From Mesostigma viride (taxonomy: Eukaryota; Streptophyta; Mesostigmatophyceae; Mesostigmatales; Mesostigmataceae): DNA of 64,000 bases. The notes below the pieces were generated by a model. It worked only from the letters and a program-made list of their open reading frames with translations, was not told where the DNA came from and did not search any database. Position 1 is the first letter of the stretch. Each line of letters starts with the position of its first letter. A program made the translations under genes and the position numbers. The stretch is from NCBI GenBank assembly GCA_009746045.1, contig RPFO01001541.1, positions 1 to 64,000 of the forward strand, given 5' to 3'. Shown piece by piece: positions 18,983 to 33,420 of the stretch.

Positions 18983-19090
18983 TTAGAGTTTTGTTTAGCT
19001 TCTATTCTCGTCTACACATAATTCACACGAAGTACGCTTGCAAATACTTTATTACTATTTTGTTTGATATACTACACTAATATTATAATT
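18983..19090. other. AT-rich spacer
   Basis: Follows the tRNA remnant and may be part of the same organelle-like insertion. No gene is visible. Confidence 0.4.
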
Positions 19091-19240
19091 GTTGTGTGTG
19101 TGTGTTGTTCACGTGTGCGTGTGTGTGTTGTGTGTGTTGTGTGTGTTGTGCGTGTGCGTGTGCGTGTGCGTGTGCGTGTGCGTGTGCGTGTGCGTGTGTG
19201 TGTGTATATAATTTTTTGTTGTGTGTGTGTGTTGTGTGTT
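19091..19240. repeat. GT/GTGTGC simple repeat at the array's left edge
   Basis: (GT)n interspersed with TGCG steps, grading into the 40-bp satellite. It looks like the low-complexity seed or decayed edge of that array. Confidence 0.8.
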
Positions 19241-22200
19241 GTACGTGCAAGGTGTATGTACATGTGTGTGCAGCCGGCCCTTGCGTGCGCGGTGTGTGTA
19301 CGTTTCTGTGCAGCCGCCCCTTGCGTGCGCGGTGTATGTACGTGTGTGTGCATGCCGGCCCTTGCGTGCATGGTGTGTGTACGTGTGTGTGCAGCCGCCC
19401 CTTGCGTGCGCGGTGTATGTACATGTGTTTGCACTCGCCCATTGCGTGCGCGGTGTATGTACGTGTGTGTGCAGCCGCCCCTTGCGTGCGCGGTGGATGT
19501 ACGTGTGTGCGCACTCGCCCCTTGCGTGCGCGGTGTATGTACGTGTGTGTGCAGCCGCCCCTTGCGTGCGCGGTGTATGTACATGTGTGTGCATCCTTGT
19601 CCTTGCGTGCATGGTGTATGTACATGTGAGTGCCGTCGCCCCAACCGTGCATTGTGTATGTACGTGTGTGTGCAGCCGCCCCTTGCGTGCATGGTGTGTG
19701 TACATGTGTGTGCATCCTTGTCCTTGCGTGCATGGTGTATGTACATGTGTTTGCACTCGCCCCTTGCGTGCGCGGTGTGTGTACGTGTGTGTGCAGCCGC
19801 CCCTTGCGTGCATGGTGTGTGTACATGTGTGTGCATCCTTGTCCTTGCGTGCATGGTGTGTGTACATGTGTGTGCAGCCGCCCCTTGCGTGCGCGGTGGA
19901 TGTACATGTGCGGGCAGTTGCCCCTTGCGTGCGCGGTGTATGTACATGTGTTTGCACTCGCCCCTTGCGTGCGCGGTGTATGTACATGTGTGTGCAGCCG
20001 CCCCTTGCGTGCATGGTGTATGTACATGTGCTTGCACTGGCCCCGTGCGTGCGCGGTGTATGTACGTGTGTGTGCAGCCGCCCCTTGCGTGCGCGGTGTA
20101 TGTACGTGCGTGTGCAGCCGCCCCTTGCGTGCGCGGTGTATGTACATGTGTGTGCATCCTTGTCCTTGCGTGCGCGGTGTATGTACATGTGTTTGCACTC
20201 GCCCCTTGCGTGCGCGGTGGATGTACATGTGTGTGCAGCCGCCCCTTGCGTGCATGGTTTATGTACATGTGTGTGCAGTCGCCGGCCCCGTGCGTGCGCA
20301 GTGGATGTACGTGTGTGTGCAGCCGCCCCGTGCGTGCATGGTGTGTGTACGTGTGTGTGCAGCCGCCCCTTGCGTGCGCGGTGTATGTACGTTTCTGTGC
20401 ATGCCGGCCCTTGCGTGCATGGTGTATGTACATGTGCTTGCACTGGCCCCTTGCGTGCGCGGTGTATGTACGTGTGTGTGCAGCCCCCCCTTGCGTGCGC
20501 GGTGTATGTACGTGTGTGCGCACTCGCCCCTTGCGTGCGCGGTGTATGTACGTGTGTGTGCAGCCGCCCCTTGCGTGCGCGGTGTATGTACATGTGTGTG
20601 CAGCCGCCCCTTGCGTGTGCGGTGGATGTACATGTGCGGGCAGTTGCCCCTTGCGTGCGCGGTGTATGTACATGTGTTTGCACTCGCCCCTTGCGTGCGC
20701 GGTGTATGTACATGTGTGTGCAGCCGCCCCTTGCGTGCATGGTGTATGTACATGTGCTTGCACTGGCCCCGTGCGTGCGCGGTGTATGTACGTGTGTGTG
20801 CAGCCGGCCCTTGCGTGCGCGGTGTGTGTACATGTGTGTGCAGTTGCCCCTTGCGTGCGCGGTGTATGTAAGTGTGTGTGCAGCCGGCCCTTGCGTGCGC
20901 GGTGTGTGTACATGTGAGTGCAGCTGCCCCAAGCGTGCGCGGTGTGTGTACATGTGTGTGCAGTTGCCCCTTGCGTGCGCGGTGGATGTACGTGTGTGTG
21001 CATGCCGGCAATTGCGTGCATGGTGTGTGTACGTGTGTGTGCAGCCGCCCCTTGCGTGCGCGGTGTGTGTACGTGTGTGTGCACTCGCCCCTTGCGTGCG
21101 CGGTGGATGTACATGTGTGTGCAGCCGCCCCTTGCGTGCATGGTGTATGTACGTGTGTGTGCAGCCGCCCCTTGCGTGCGCGGTGTATGTACGTGTTAAT
21201 GCAGCCGCCCCTTCCGTGCGCAGTGTATGTCCATGTGTGGACAGTTTCCCCTTAATTGCGTGCGCGGTGTATGTACGTGTGTGTGCAGCCGCCCCTTGCG
21301 TGCGCGGTGGATGTACGTGTGTGTGCAGCCGCCCCTTGCGTGCGCGGTGTGTGTACGTGTATGTGCAGCCGCCCCTTGCGTGCGCGGTGTATGTACATGT
21401 GAGTGCCGTCGCCCCAAGCGTGCATTTTGTGTGTCAGTGTGTGTGCAGCAGCCCCTTGCGTGCGCGGTGTATGTACGTGTGTGTGCAGCCGCCCCGTGGT
21501 TGCGCGGTGGATGTACATGTGAGTGGAGTTGCCCCTTGCGTGCGCGGTGTATGTACGTGTGTGTGCAGCCGCCCCTTGCGTGCGCGGTGTAGGTACGTGT
21601 GTGTGCAGCCGCCCCAAGCGTGCGCGGTGTATGTACGTGTGTGTGCAGCCGGCCCTTGCGTGCATGGTGTGTGTACGTGTGTGTGCAGCCGGCCCTTGCG
21701 TGCGCGGTGTAGGTACGTATGTGTGCAGTCGCCCCTTGGGTGCGCGGTGTAGGTACGTATGTGTGCAGCCGCCCCTTGCGTGCGCGGTGTATGTACGTGT
21801 GTGTGCAGCCGCCCCTTGCGTGCATGGTGTATGTACATGTGAGTGCCGTTGCCCCTTGCGTGCGCGGTGTATGTACGTGTGTGTGCAGCCGTCCCTTAAT
21901 TGCGTGCACGGTGTGTGTACGTGTGTGTGCAGCCGCCCCTTGCGTGCATGGTGAGTGTACCTGTGCGTGAAGTCGCTCCTTGCGTGCATGGTGTGTGTAC
22001 GTGTGTGTGCAGCCGCCCCTTGCGTGCATGGTGTATGTACATGTGAGTGCCGTTGCCCCAAGCGTGCATTGTGTGTGTAAGTGTGTGTGCAGCCGGCCCT
22101 TGCGTGCATGGTGTGTGTACATGTGAGTGCAGCCGGCCCTTGCGTGCATGGTGTGTGTACGTGTGTGTGCAGTTGCCCCTTGCGTGCGCGGTGTATGTAC

Positions 22201-25200
22201 GTGTGTGTGCAGCCGGCCCTTGCGTGCGCGGTGTATGTACGTGTGTGTGCAGTTGCCCCTTGCGTGCGCGGTGGATGTACGTGTGTGTGCAGCCGGCCCT
22301 TGCGTGCGCGGTGTGTGTACATGTGAGTGCAGCTGCCCCAAGCGTGCGCGGTGTGTGTACATGTGTGTGCAGTTGCCCCTTGCGTGCGCGGTGGATGTAC
22401 GTGTGTGTGCAGCCGCCCCTTGCGTGCGCGGTGTAGGTACGTGTGTGTGCAGCCGCCCCAAGCGTGCGCGGTGTGTGTACGTGTGTGTGCACTCGCCCCT
22501 TGCGTGCGCGGTGGATGTACATGTGTGTGCAGCCGCCCCTTGCGTGCATGGTGTATGTCCATGTGTGGGCAGTTGCCCCTTGCGTGCGCGGTGTATGTAC
22601 ATGTTTTTGCACTCGCCCCTTGCGTGCATGGTGTATGTATGTGTGTGTGCAGCCGCCCCTTGCGTGCGCGGTGGATGTACGTGTGTGTGCAGCCACCCCT
22701 TTCGTGCGCGGTGTATGTACATGTGAGTGCCGTCGCCCCAAGCGTGCATTTTGTGTGTAAGTGTGTGTGCAGCAGCCCCTTGCGTGCGCGGTGTATGTAC
22801 GTGTGTGTGCAGCCGCCCCGTGGTTGCGCGGTGGATGTACATGTGAGTGGAGCCGGTCCTTGCGTGCGCGGTGTATGTACGTGTGTGTGCAGCCGCCCCT
22901 TGCGTGCGTGGTGTGTGTACATGTAAGTGCAGCCGCCCCTTGCGTGCGCGGTGTATGTACGTGTGTGTGCAGCCGCCCCAAGCGTGCGCGGTGTGTGTAC
23001 ATGTGAGTGCAGCTGCCCCAAGCGTGCGCGGTGTGTGTACATGTGTGTGCAGTTGCCCCTTGCGTGCGCGGTGGATGTACGTGTGTGTGCATGCCGGCAA
23101 TTGCGTGCATGGTGTGTGTACGTGTGTGTGCAGCCGCCCCTTGCGTGCGCGGTGTGTGTACGTGTGTGTGCACTCGCCCCTTGCGTGCGCGGTGGATGTA
23201 CATGTGTGTGCAGCCGCCCCTTGCGTGCATGGTGTATGTCCATGTGTGGGCAGTTGCCCCTTGCGTGCGCGGCGTATGTACATGTTTTTGCACTCGCCCC
23301 TTGCGTGCATGGTGTATGTATGTGTGTGTGCAGCCGCCCCTTGCGTGCGCGGTGGATGTACGTGTGTGTGCAGCCACCCCTTTCGTGCGCGGTGTATGTA
23401 CATGTGAGTGCCGTCGCCCCAAGCGTGCATTTTGTGTGTAAGTGTGTGTGCAGCAGCCCCTTGCGTGTGCGGTGTATGTACGTGTGTGTGCAGCCGTCCC
23501 TTGCGTGCGCGGTGTATGTACGTGTGTGTGCAGCCGCCCCTTGCGTGCATGGTGAGTGTAAGTGTGTGTGCAGCCGCCCCTTGCGTGCGCGGTGTAGGTA
23601 CGTATGTGTGCAGCCGCCCCTTGCGTGCGCGGTGTATGTACGTGTGTGTGCAGCCGCCCCAAGCGTGCGCGGTGTGTGTACATGTGAGTGCAGCTGCCCC
23701 AAGCGTGCGCGGTGTGTGTACATGTGTGTGCAGTTGCCCCTTGCGTGCGCGGTGGATGTACGTGTGTGTGCATGCCGGCAATTGCGTGCATGGTGTGTGT
23801 ACGTGTGTGTGCAGCCGCCCCGTGGTTGCGCGGTGGATGTACATGTGAGTGGAGCCGGTCCTTGCGTGCGCGGTGTATGTACGTGTGTGTGCAGCCGCCC
23901 CTTGCGTGCGTGGTGTGTGTACATGTAAGTGCAGCCGCCCCTTGCGTGCGCGGTGTATGTACGTGTGTGTGCAGCCGCCCCAAGCGTGCGCGGTGTGTGT
24001 ACATGTGAGTGCAGCTGCCCCAAGCGTGCGCGGTGTGTGTACATGTGCGTGCAGTTGCCCCTTGCGTGCGCGGTGGATGTACGTGTGTGTGCATGCCGGC
24101 AATTGCGTGCATGGTGTGTGTACGTGTGTGTGCAGCCGCCCCTTGCGTGCGCGGTGTGTGTACGTGTGTGTGCACTCGCCCCTTGCGTGCGCGGTGGATG
24201 TACATGTGTGTGCAGCCGCCCCTTGCGTGCATGGTGTATGTCCATGTGTGGGCAGTTGCCCCTTGCGTGCGCGGCGTATGTACATGTTTTTGCACTCGCC
24301 CCTTGCGTGCATGGTGTATGTATGTGTGTGTGCAGCCGCCCCTTGCGTGCGCGGTGGATGTACGTGTGTGTGCAGCCACCCCTTTCGTGCGCGGTGTATG
24401 TACATGTGAGTGCCGTCGCCCCAAGCGTGCATTTTGTGTGTAAGTGTGTGTGCAGCAGCCCCTTGCGTGCGCGGTGTATGTACGTGTGTGTGCAGCCGCC
24501 CCGTGGTTGCGCGGTGGATGTACATGTGAGTGGAGCCGGTCCTTGCGTGCGCGGTGTATGTACGTGTGTGTGCAGCCGCCCCTTGCGTGCGCGGTGTAGG
24601 TACGTATGTGTGCAGCCGCCCCTTGCGTGCGCGGTGTATGTACGTGTGTGTGCAGCCGCCCCAAGCGTGCGCGGTGTGTGTACATGTGAGTGCAGCTGCC
24701 CCAAGCGTGCGCGGTGTGTGTACATGTGTGTGCAGTTGCCCCTTGCGTGCGCGGTGGATGTACGTGTGTGTGCATGCCGGCAATTGCGTGCATGGTGTGT
24801 GTACGTGTGTGTGCAGCCGCCCCTTGCGTGCGCGGTGTGTGTACATGTGAGTGCCGTCGCCCCAAGCGTGCATTTTGTGTGTAAGTGTGTGTGCAGCCGC
24901 CCCTTGCGTGCGCGGTGTAGGTACGTGTGTGTGCAGCCGCCCCAAGCGTGCGCGGTGTGTGTACGTGTGTGTGCAGCCGCCCCAAGCGTGCGCGGTGTGT
25001 GTACATGTGAGTGCAGCTGCCCCAAGCGTGCGCGGTGTGTGTACATGTGTGTGCAGTTGCCCCTTGCGTGCGCGGTGGATGTACGTGTGTGTGCATGCCG
25101 GCAATTGCGTGCATGGTGTGTGTACGTGTGTGTGCAGCCGCCCCTTGCGTGCGCGGTGTGTGTACGTGTGTGTGCAGCCGCCCCTTGCGTGCGCGGTGTA

Positions 25201-26899
25201 TGTACGTGTGTGTGCAGTTGCCCCTTGCGTGCGCGGTGGATGTACGTGTGTGTGCAGCCGGCCCTTGCGTGCGCGGTGTGTGTACATGTGAGTGCAGCTG
25301 CCCCAAGCGTGCGCGGTGTGTGTACATGTGTGTGCAGTTGCCCCTTGCGTGCGCGGTGGATGTACGTGTGTGTGCACCGCCCCTTGCGTGCGCGGTGTAG
25401 GTACGTGTGTGTGCAGCCGCCCCAAGCGTGCGCGGTGTGTGTACGTGTGTGTGCACTCGCCCCTTGCGTGCGCGGTGGATGTACATGTGTGTGCAGCCGC
25501 CCCTTGCGTGCATGGTGTATGTCCATGTGTGGGCAGTTGCCCCTTGCGTGCGCGGTGTATGTACATGTTTTTGCACTCGCCCCTTGCGTGCATGGTGTAT
25601 GTATGTGTGTGTGCAGCCGCCCCTTGCGTGCGCGGTGGATGTACGTGTGTGTGCAGCCACCCCTTTCGTGCGCGGTGTATGTACATGTGAGTGCCGTCGC
25701 CCCAAGCGTGCATTTTGTGTGTAAGTGTGTGTGCAGCAGCCCCTTGCGTGCGCGGTGTATGTACGTGTGTGTGCAGCCGCCCCGTGGTTGCGCGGTGGAT
25801 GTACATGTGAGTGGAGTTGCCCCTTGCGTGCGCGGTGTATGTACGTGTGTGTGCAGCCGCCCCTTGCGTGCGCGGTGTAGGTACGTGTGTGTGCAGCCGC
25901 CCCAAGCGTGCGCGGTGTATGTACGTGTGTGTGCAGCCGGCCCTTGCGTGCATGGTGTGTGTACGTGTGTGTGCAGCCGGCCCTTGCGTGCGCGGTGTAG
26001 GTACGTATGTGTGCAGTCGCCCCTTGGGTGCGCGGTGTAGGTACGTATGTGTGCAGCCGCCCCTTGCGTGCGCGGTGTATGTACGTGTGTGTGCAGCCGC
26101 CCCTTGCGTGCATGGTGTGTGTACGTGTGTGTGCACTCGCCCCTTGCGTGCGCGGTGGATGTACATGTGTGTGCAGCCGCCCCTTGCGTGCATGGTGTAT
26201 GTCCATGTGTGGGCAGTTGCCCCTTGCGTGCGCGGCGTATGTACATGTTTTTGCACTCGCCCCTTGCGTGCATGGTGTATGTATGTGTGTGTGCAGCCGC
26301 CCCTTGCGTGCGCGGTGGATGTACGTGTGTGTGCAGCCACCCCTTTCGTGCGCGGTGTATGTACATGTGAGTGCCGTCGCCCCAAGCGTGCATTTTGTGT
26401 GTAAGTGTGTGTGCAGCAGCCCCTTGCGTGTGCGGTGTATGTACGTGTGTGTGCAGCCGTCCCTTGCGTGCGCGGTGTATGTACGTGTGTGTGCAGCCGC
26501 CCCTTGCGTGCATGGTGAGTGTAAGTGTGTGTGCAGCCGCCCCTTGCGTGCGCGGTGTAGGTACGTATGTGTGCAGCCGCCCCTTGCGTGCGCGGTGTAT
26601 GTACGTGTGTGTGCAGCCGCCCCAAGCGTGCGCGGTGTGTGTACATGTGAGTGCAGCTGCCCCAAGCGTGCGCGGTGTGTGTACATGTGTGTGCAGTTGC
26701 CCCTTGCGTGCGCGGTGGATGTACGTGTGTGTGCATGCCGGCAATTGCGTGCATGGTGTGTGTACGTGTGTGTGCAGCCGCCCCTTGCGTGCGCGGTGTG
26801 TGTACATGTGAGTGCCGTCGCCCCAAGCGTGCATTTTGTGTGTAAGTGTGTGTGCAGCCGCCCCTTGCGTGCGCGGTGTAGGTACGTGTGTGTGCAGCC

Positions 26900-29800
26900 G
26901 CCCCAAGCGTGCGCGGTGTATGTACGTGTGTGTGCAGCCGCCCCAAGCGTGCGCGGTGTGTGTACATGTGAGTGCAGCTGCCCCAAGCGTGCGCGGTGTG
27001 TGTACATGTGTGTGCAGTTGCCCCTTGCGTGCGCGGTGGATGTACGTGTGTGTGCATGCCGGCAATTGCGTGCATGGTGTGTGTACGTGTGTGTGCAGCC
27101 GCCCCTTGCGTGCGCGGTGTGTGTACGTGTGTGTGCACTCGCCCCTTGCGTGCGCGGTGGATGTACATGTGTGTGCAGCCGCCCCTTGCGTGCATGGTGT
27201 ATGTCCATGTGTGGGCAGTTGCCCCTTGCGTGCGCGGCGTATGTACATGTTTTTGCACTCGCCCCTTGCGTGCATGGTGTATGTATGTGTGTGTGCAGCC
27301 GCCCCTTGCGTGCGCGGTGGATGTACGTGTGTGTGCAGCCACCCCTTTCGTGCGCGGTGTATGTACATGTGAGTGCCGTCGCCCCAAGCGTGCATTTTGT
27401 GTGTAAGTGTGTGTGCAGCAGCCCCTTGCGTGCGCGGTGTATGTACGTGTGTGTGCAGCCGCCCCGTGGTTGCGCGGTGGATGTACATGTGAGTGGAGCC
27501 GGTCCTTGCGTGCGCGGTGTATGTACGTGTGTGTGCAGCCGCCCCTTGCGTGCGCGGTGTAGGTACGTATGTGTGCAGCCGCCCCTTGCGTGCGCGGTGT
27601 ATGTACGTGTGTGTGCAGCCGCCCCAAGCGTGCGCGGTGTGTGTACATGTGAGTGCAGCTGCCCCAAGCGTGCGCGGTGTGTGTACATGTGTGTGCAGTT
27701 GCCCCTTGCGTGCGCGGTGGATGTACGTGTGTGTGCATGCCGGCAATTGCGTGCATGGTGTGTGTACGTGTGTGTGCAGCCGCCCCTTGCGTGCGCGGTG
27801 TGTGTACATGTGAGTGCCGTCGCCCCAAGCGTGCATTTTGTGTGTAAGTGTGTGTGCAGCCGCCCCTTGCGTGCGCGGTGTAGGTACGTGTGTGTGCAGC
27901 CGCCCCAAGCGTGCGCGGTGTGTGTACGTGTGTGTGCAGCCGCCCCAAGCGTGCGCGGTGTGTGTACATGTGAGTGCAGCTGCCCCAAGCGTGCGCGGTG
28001 TGTGTACATGTGTGTGCAGTTGCCCCTTGCGTGCGCGGTGGATGTACGTGTGTGTGCATGCCGGCAATTGCGTGCATGGTGTGTGTACGTGTGTGTGCAG
28101 CCGCCCCTTGCGTGCGCGGTGTGTGTACGTGTGTGTGCAGCCGCCCCTTGCGTGCGCGGTGTATGTACGTGTGTGTGCAGTTGCCCCTTGCGTGCGCGGT
28201 GGATGTACGTGTGTGTGCAGCCGGCCCTTGCGTGCGCGGTGTGTGTACATGTGAGTGCAGCTGCCCCAAGCGTGCGCGGTGTGTGTACATGTGTGTGCAG
28301 TTGCCCCTTGCGTGCGCGGTGGATGTACGTGTGTGTGCAGCCGCCCCTTGCGTGCGCGGTGTAGGTACGTGTGTGTGCAGCCGCCCCAAGCGTGCGCGGT
28401 GTGTGTACGTGTGTGTGCACTCGCCCCTTGCGTGCGCGGTGGATGTACATGTGTGTGCAGCCGCCCCTTGCGTGCATGGTGTATGTCCATGTGTGGGCAG
28501 TTGCCCCTTGCGTGCGCGGTGTATGTACATGTTTTTGCACTCGCCCCTTGCGTGCATGGTGTATGTATGTGTGTGTGCAGCCGCCCCTTGCGTGCGCGGT
28601 GGATGTACGTGTGTGTGCAGCCACCCCTTTCGTGCGCGGTGTATGTACATGTGAGTGCCGTCGCCCCAAGCGTGCATTTTGTGTGTAAGTGTGTGTGCAG
28701 CAGCCCCTTGCGTGCGCGGTGTATGTACGTGTGTGTGCAGCCGCCCCGTGGTTGCGCGGTGGATGTACATGTGAGTGGAGTTGCCCCTTGCGTGCGCGGT
28801 GTATGTACGTGTGTGTGCAGCCGCCCCTTGCGTGCGCGGTGTAGGTACGTGTGTGTGCAGCCGCCCCTTGCGTGCGCGGTGTATGTACGTGTGTGTGCAG
28901 CCGGCCCTTGCGTGCATGGTGTGTGTACGTGTGTGTGCAGCCGGCCCTTGCGTGCGCGGTGTAGGTACGTATGTGTGCAGTCGCCCCTTGGGTGCGCGGT
29001 GTAGGTACGTATGTGTGCAGCCGCCCCTTGCGTGCGCGGTGTATGTACGTGTGTGTGCAGCCGCCCCTTGCGTGCATGGTGTGTGTACGTGTGTGTGCAC
29101 TCGCCCCTTGCGTGCGCGGTGGATGTACATGTGTGTGCAGCCGCCCCTTGCGTGCATGGTGTATGTCCATGTGTGGGCAGTTGCCCCTTGCGTGCGCGGC
29201 GTATGTACATGTTTTTGCACTCGCCCCTTGCGTGCATGGTGTATGTATGTGTGTGTGCAGCCGCCCCTTGCGTGCGCGGTGGATGTACGTGTGTGTGCAG
29301 CCACCCCTTTCGTGCGCGGTGTATGTACATGTGAGTGCCGTCGCCCCAAGCGTGCATTTTGTGTGTAAGTGTGTGTGCAGCAGCCCCTTGCGTGTGCGGT
29401 GTATGTACGTGTGTGTGCAGCCGTCCCTTGCGTGCGCGGTGTATGTACGTGTGTGTGCAGCCGCCCCTTGCGTGCATGGTGAGTGTAAGTGTGTGTGCAG
29501 CCGCCCCTTGCGTGCGCGGTGTAGGTACGTATGTGTGCAGCCGCCCCTTGCGTGCGCGGTGTATGTACGTGTGTGTGCAGCCGCCCCAAGCGTGCGCGGT
29601 GTGTGTACATGTGAGTGCAGCTGCCCCAAGCGTGCGCGGTGTGTGTACATGTGTGTGCAGTTGCCCCTTGCGTGCGCGGTGGATGTACGTGTGTGTGCAT
29701 GCCGGCAATTGCGTGCATGGTGTGTGTACGTGTGTGTGCAGCCGCCCCTTGCGTGCGCGGTGTGTGTACATGTGAGTGCCGTCGCCCCAAGCGTGCATTT

Positions 29801-32800
29801 TGTGTGTAAGTGTGTGTGCAGCCGCCCCTTGCGTGCGCGGTGTAGGTACGTGTGTGTGCAGCCGCCCCAAGCGTGCGCGGTGTATGTACGTGTGTGTGCA
29901 GCCGCCCCAAGCGTGCGCGGTGTGTGTACATGTGAGTGCAGCTGCCCCAAGCGTGCGCGGTGTGTGTACATGTGTGTGCAGTTGCCCCTTGCGTGCGCGG
30001 TGGATGTACGTGTGTGTGCATGCCGGCAATTGCGTGCATGGTGTGTGTACGTGTGTGTGCAGCCGCCCCTTGCGTGCGCGGTGTGTGTACGTGTGTGTGC
30101 ACTCGCCCCTTGCGTGCGCGGTGGATGTACATGTGTGTGCAGCCGCCCCTTGCGTGCATGGTGTATGTCCATGTGTGGGCAGTTGCCCCTTGCGTGCGCG
30201 GTGTATGTACATGTTTTTGCACTCGCCCCTTGCGTGCATGGTGTATGTATGTGTGTGTGCAGCCGCCCCTTGCGTGCGCGGTGGATGTACGTGTGTGTGC
30301 AGCCACCCCTTTCGTGCGCGGTGTATGTACATGTGAGTGCCGTCGCCCCAAGCGTGCATTTTGTGTGTAAGTGTGTGTGCAGCAGCCCCTTGCGTGCGCG
30401 GTGTATGTACGTGTGTGTGCAGCCGCCCCGTGGTTGCGCGGTGGATGTACATGTGAGTGGAGCCGGTCCTTGCGTGCGCGGTGTATGTACGTGTGTGTGC
30501 AGCCGCCCCTTGCGTGCGCGGTGTAGGTACGTATGTGTGCAGCCGCCCCTTGCGTGCGCGGTGTATGTACGTGTGTGTGCAGCCGCCCCAAGCGTGCGCG
30601 GTGTGTGTACATGTGAGTGCAGCTGCCCCAAGCGTGCGCGGTGTGTGTACATGTGTGTGCAGTTGCCCCTTGCGTGCGCGGTGGATGTACGTGTGTGTGC
30701 ATGCCGGCAATTGCGTGCATGGTGTGTGTACGTGTGTGTGCAGCCGCCCCTTGCGTGCGCGGTGTGTGTACGTGTGTGTGCACTCGCCCCTTGCGTGCGC
30801 GGTGGATGTACATGTGTGTGCAGCCGCCCCTTGCGTGCATGGTGTATGTCCATGTGTGGGCAGTTGCCCCTTGCGTGCGCGGCGTATGTACATGTTTTTG
30901 CACTCGCCCCTTGCGTGCATGGTGTATGTATGTGTGTGTGCAGCCGCCCCTTGCGTGCGCGGTGGATGTACGTGTGTGTGCAGCCACCCCTTTCGTGCGC
31001 GGTGTATGTACATGTGAGTGCCGTCGCCCCAAGCGTGCATTTTGTGTGTAAGTGTGTGTGCAGCAGCCCCTTGCGTGCGCGGTGTATGTACGTGTGTGTG
31101 CAGCCGCCCCGTGGTTGCGCGGTGGATGTACATGTGAGTGGAGCCGGTCCTTGCGTGCGCGGTGTATGTACGTGTGTGTGCAGCCGCCCCTTGCGTGCGC
31201 GGTGTAGGTACGTATGTGTGCAGCCGCCCCTTGCGTGCGCGGTGTATGTACGTGTGTGTGCAGCCGCCCCAAGCGTGCGCGGTGTGTGTACATGTGAGTG
31301 CAGCTGCCCCAAGCGTGCGCGGTGTGTGTACATGTGTGTGCAGTTGCCCCTTGCGTGCGCGGTGGATGTACGTGTGTGTGCATGCCGGCAATTGCGTGCA
31401 TGGTGTGTGTACGTGTGTGTGCAGCCGCCCCTTGCGTGCGCGGTGTGTGTACATGTGAGTGCCGTCGCCCCAAGCGTGCATTTTGTGTGTAAGTGTGTGT
31501 GCAGCCGCCCCTTGCGTGCGCGGTGTAGGTACGTGTGTGTGCAGCCGCCCCAAGCGTGCGCGGTGTGTGTACGTGTGTGTGCAGCCGCCCCAAGCGTGCG
31601 CGGTGTGTGTACATGTGAGTGCAGCTGCCCCAAGCGTGCGCGGTGTGTGTACATGTGTGTGCAGTTGCCCCTTGCGTGCGCGGTGGATGTACGTGTGTGT
31701 GCATGCCGGCAATTGCGTGCATGGTGTGTGTACGTGTGTGTGCAGCCGCCCCTTGCGTGCGCGGTGTGTGTACGTGTGTGTGCAGCCGCCCCTTGCGTGC
31801 GCGGTGTATGTACGTGTGTGTGCAGTTGCCCCTTGCGTGCGCGGTGGATGTACGTGTGTGTGCAGCCGGCCCTTGCGTGCGCGGTGTGTGTACATGTGAG
31901 TGCAGCTGCCCCAAGCGTGCGCGGTGTGTGTACATGTGTGTGCAGTTGCCCCTTGCGTGCGCGGTGGATGTACGTGTGTGTGCAGCCGCCCCTTGCGTGC
32001 GCGGTGTAGGTACGTGTGTGTGCAGCCGCCCCAAGCGTGCGCGGTGTGTGTACGTGTGTGTGCACTCGCCCCTTGCGTGCGCGGTGGATGTACATGTGTG
32101 TGCAGCCGCCCCTTGCGTGCATGGTGTATGTCCATGTGTGGGCAGTTGCCCCTTGCGTGCGCGGTGTATGTACATGTTTTTGCACTCGCCCCTTGCGTGC
32201 ATGGTGTATGTATGTGTGTGTGCAGCCGCCCCTTGCGTGCGCGGTGGATGTACGTGTGTGTGCAGCCACCCCTTTCGTGCGCGGTGTATGTACATGTGAG
32301 TGCCGTCGCCCCAAGCGTGCATTTTGTGTGTAAGTGTGTGTGCAGCAGCCCCTTGCGTGCGCGGTGTATGTACGTGTGTGTGCAGCCGCCCCGTGGTTGC
32401 GCGGTGGATGTACATGTGAGTGGAGCCGGTCCTTGCGTGCGCGGTGTATGTACGTGTGTGTGCAGCCGCCCCTTGCGTGCGTGGTGTGTGTACATGTAAG
32501 TGCAGCCGCCCCTTGCGTGCGCGGTGTATGTACGTGTGTGTGCAGCCGCCCCAAGCGTGCGCGGTGTGTGTACATGTGAGTGCAGCTGCCCCAAGCGTGC
32601 GCGGTGTGTGTACATGTGTGTGCAGTTGCCCCTTGCGTGCGCGGTGGATGTACGTGTGTGTGCATGCCGGCAATTGCGTGCATGGTGTGTGTACGTGTGT
32701 GTGCAGCCGCCCCTTGCGTGCGCGGTGTGTGTACGTGTGTGTGCACTCGCCCCTTGCGTGCGCGGTGGATGTACATGTGTGTGCAGCCGCCCCTTGCGTG

Positions 32801-33420
32801 CATGGTGTATGTCCATGTGTGGGCAGTTGCCCCTTGCGTGCGCGGCGTATGTACATGTTTTTGCACTCGCCCCTTGCGTGCATGGTGTATGTATGTGTGT
32901 GTGCAGCCGCCCCTTGCGTGCGCGGTGGATGTACGTGTGTGTGCAGCCACCCCTTTCGTGCGCGGTGTATGTACATGTGAGTGCCGTCGCCCCAAGCGTG
33001 CATTTTGTGTGTAAGTGTGTGTGCAGCAGCCCCTTGCGTGTGCGGTGTATGTACGTGTGTGTGCAGCCGTCCCTTGCGTGCGCGGTGTATGTACGTGTGT
33101 GTGCAGCCGCCCCTTGCGTGCATGGTGAGTGTAAGTGTGTGTGCAGCCGCCCCTTGCGTGCGCGGTGTAGGTACGTATGTGTGCAGCCACCCCTTGCGTG
33201 CGCGGTGTATGTACGTGTGTGTGCAGCCGCCCCAAGCGTGCGCGGTGTGTGTACATGTGAGTGCAGCTGCCCCAAGCGTGCGCGGTGTGTGTACATGTGT
33301 GTGCAGTTGCCCCTTGCGTGCGCGGTGGATGTACGTGTGTGTGCATGCCGGCAATTGCGTGCATGGTGTGTGTACGTGTGTGTGCAGCCGCCCCTTGCGT
33401 GCGCGGTGTGTGTACATGTG
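26900..33420. repeat. higher-order block, first copy (offset 8,813)
   Basis: This segment recurs at about 35,713-42,233 with a constant offset of 8,813 bases and only scattered substitutions. A 3,039-base stretch starting at 28971 is matched from 37784 with very few changes. Within it, landmarks also recur at 681 bases (for example 29936, 30617, 31298) and at 2,964 bases (26007 and 28971). Confidence 0.8.
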